DNA of 64,000 nt, taken from assembly GCF_000018145.1 (NCBI RefSeq), contig NC_009952.1, forward strand, positions 2,294,001-2,358,000, written 5' to 3'. The DNA is from Dinoroseobacter shibae DFL 12 = DSM 16493. Its GTDB lineage: Bacteria; Pseudomonadota; Alphaproteobacteria; Rhodobacterales; Rhodobacteraceae. A program made the translations under genes and the position numbers. Of this stretch, positions 63,406 through 64,000 are shown piece by piece. Under the pieces are notes generated by a model. That model saw nothing but the letters and a program-made list of their open reading frames with translations, was not told the origin of the DNA and ran no database searches. Every line of letters starts with the position of its first letter. Position 1 is the first letter of the stretch.

Positions 63406-64000
63406 GTGAAGTACCTCGTGACCTACGATCTTATGGAAAGCGCGCGAAACACCAATGAATGGCTGGGGGCGACCGCGAAAGCCATGGCATCGTACCCGGT
63501 GACCGGCATGGTTCCGAACCCCTTTTTCAAGGTACTGGCAGGCTGGGGTGAGGTCACGGAACGCACCTTTGCGCGCATGGTCACGAAACCCGACTGGGGC
63601 ATACGCTCCGTCGTGGCCGAGGATGGGCGCGATCACCTGGTCGAGACGGAAATCGTGGTTGCCCGCCCCTTCGGTGACCTGATCCGGTTCAACGTGCTCG
63701 GTCGGCCGAAGAAACGCCGCAAGGTTCTGCTCGTGGCGCCGATGTCCGGGCATTACGCGACCCTGTTGCGCTCCACCGTGCTGAGCCTGCTGCCCGATTG
63801 CGAAGTCTACATCACCGATTGGCACAACGCGCGCGACATCCCCGTGTCTCAAGGCAAGTTCGACGTGGAGGATTATACCCTCTACCTCGTGGATTTCATG
63901 AAGGTGATGGGGCCGGAGACCCATGTCATCGCGGTCTGCCAGCCCGCGCCACTGACATTGGCCGCGACGGCCTATCTCGCCGCCGAAGAGCCGGACGCCC
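63406..64000 (+). CDS. phaZ: Intracellular PHB depolymerase (partial)
   Basis: 198 residues visible of the N-terminal half; cut by the window end. GTG start 63406 with AAGGAGACGTC upstream. LLVAPMSGHYATLLRSTV and VCQPAPLTLAATAYL (nucleophile Cys178) are PhaZ a/b-hydrolase landmarks of the PhaZ1 (R. eutropha) type. It mobilises granules made by the divergent phaC; 103 nt separate the starts and hold the promoters. Confidence 0.94.
   Translation, partial: MKYLVTYDLMESARNTNEWLGATAKAMASYPVTGMVPNPFFKVLAGWGEVTERTFARMVTKPDWGIRSVVAEDGRDHLVETEIVVARPFGDLIRFNVLGRPKKRRKVLLVAPMSGHYATLLRSTVLSLLPDCEVYITDWHNARDIPVSQGKFDVEDYTLYLVDFMKVMGPETHVIAVCQPAPLTLAATAYLAAEEPDA

Overview
The window is about 65% G+C and its gene content fits a Rhodobacterales (Rhodobacteraceae/Roseobacter-group) alphaproteobacterium. 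The signs are a complete-looking RcGTA-type gene transfer agent (GTA) cluster, a class I lysyl-tRNA synthetase, an NDUFS4-like complex I subunit gene, a PHB locus with PhaR and two phasins, and a consensus FNR box. I cannot assign a genus. I see no rRNA, tRNA, CRISPR array, integrase or intact insertion sequence.

Layout. 1-12432 (minus) holds the GTA structural cluster in canonical order from g1 (small terminase) to g15, which runs off the left edge. Behind it, same strand, lie fabD-fabG-acpP-fabF-mltG (12608-17279); a good sigma70-type promoter and an intrinsic terminator sit between mltG and g1. 17440-27509 carries housekeeping genes: a cytochrome b561-YceI fusion, YceI, rpsF-rpsR-rplI, a cyclic nucleotide phosphodiesterase, trigger factor, an NDUFS4-like subunit and uvrB. 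27538-30344 is accessory: small lipoproteins, an orphan BrnA-like protein, direct repeats, and one low-G+C orphan gene next to extra copies of the 3' end of ettA. 30302-42249 mixes ettA, MOSC, a racemase, a TetR/methyltransferase pair, a secreted protease, nadD, lysK, a PBP4-type DacB and a DMT permease.

42301-50417 has a large beta-helix (pectate-lyase-fold) protein that could be a fibre or spike, DUF427, stress proteins, a ParA ATPase, a zinc ribbon, an entericidin, a thioesterase, a cold-shock protein and a TerB-like protein. 50582-59535 is a nitrogen-scavenging block: a polar amino-acid-type ABC transporter, a glutamine amidotransferase, a glutamine-synthetase-like ligase, an FAD amine oxidoreductase, a DegT aminotransferase and a LysR regulator. 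59581-64000 is the PHB locus: phaR, two phasins and phaC (minus), then phaZ (plus, cut by the right edge).

The most unusual structure is at the ettA terminus. The last 12-13 codons of ettA occur twice more in direct orientation, each with its own stop and a similar hairpin, and once more in inverted orientation. Copy 2 differs from the real tail mainly at synonymous positions, which suggests an origin from foreign ettA alleles, as left by elements that integrate at the 3' end of a gene. The gene beside these scars is AT-rich, unrecognised, and carries a Cys/His pattern like an HNH or zinc-finger nuclease. Control signals legible in the DNA include a perfect 16-bp palindrome over a phasin promoter with two CTGC-N3-GCAG PhaR motifs, an FNR box upstream of uvrB, and a perfect 10-bp inverted repeat over the DegT ribosome-binding site.
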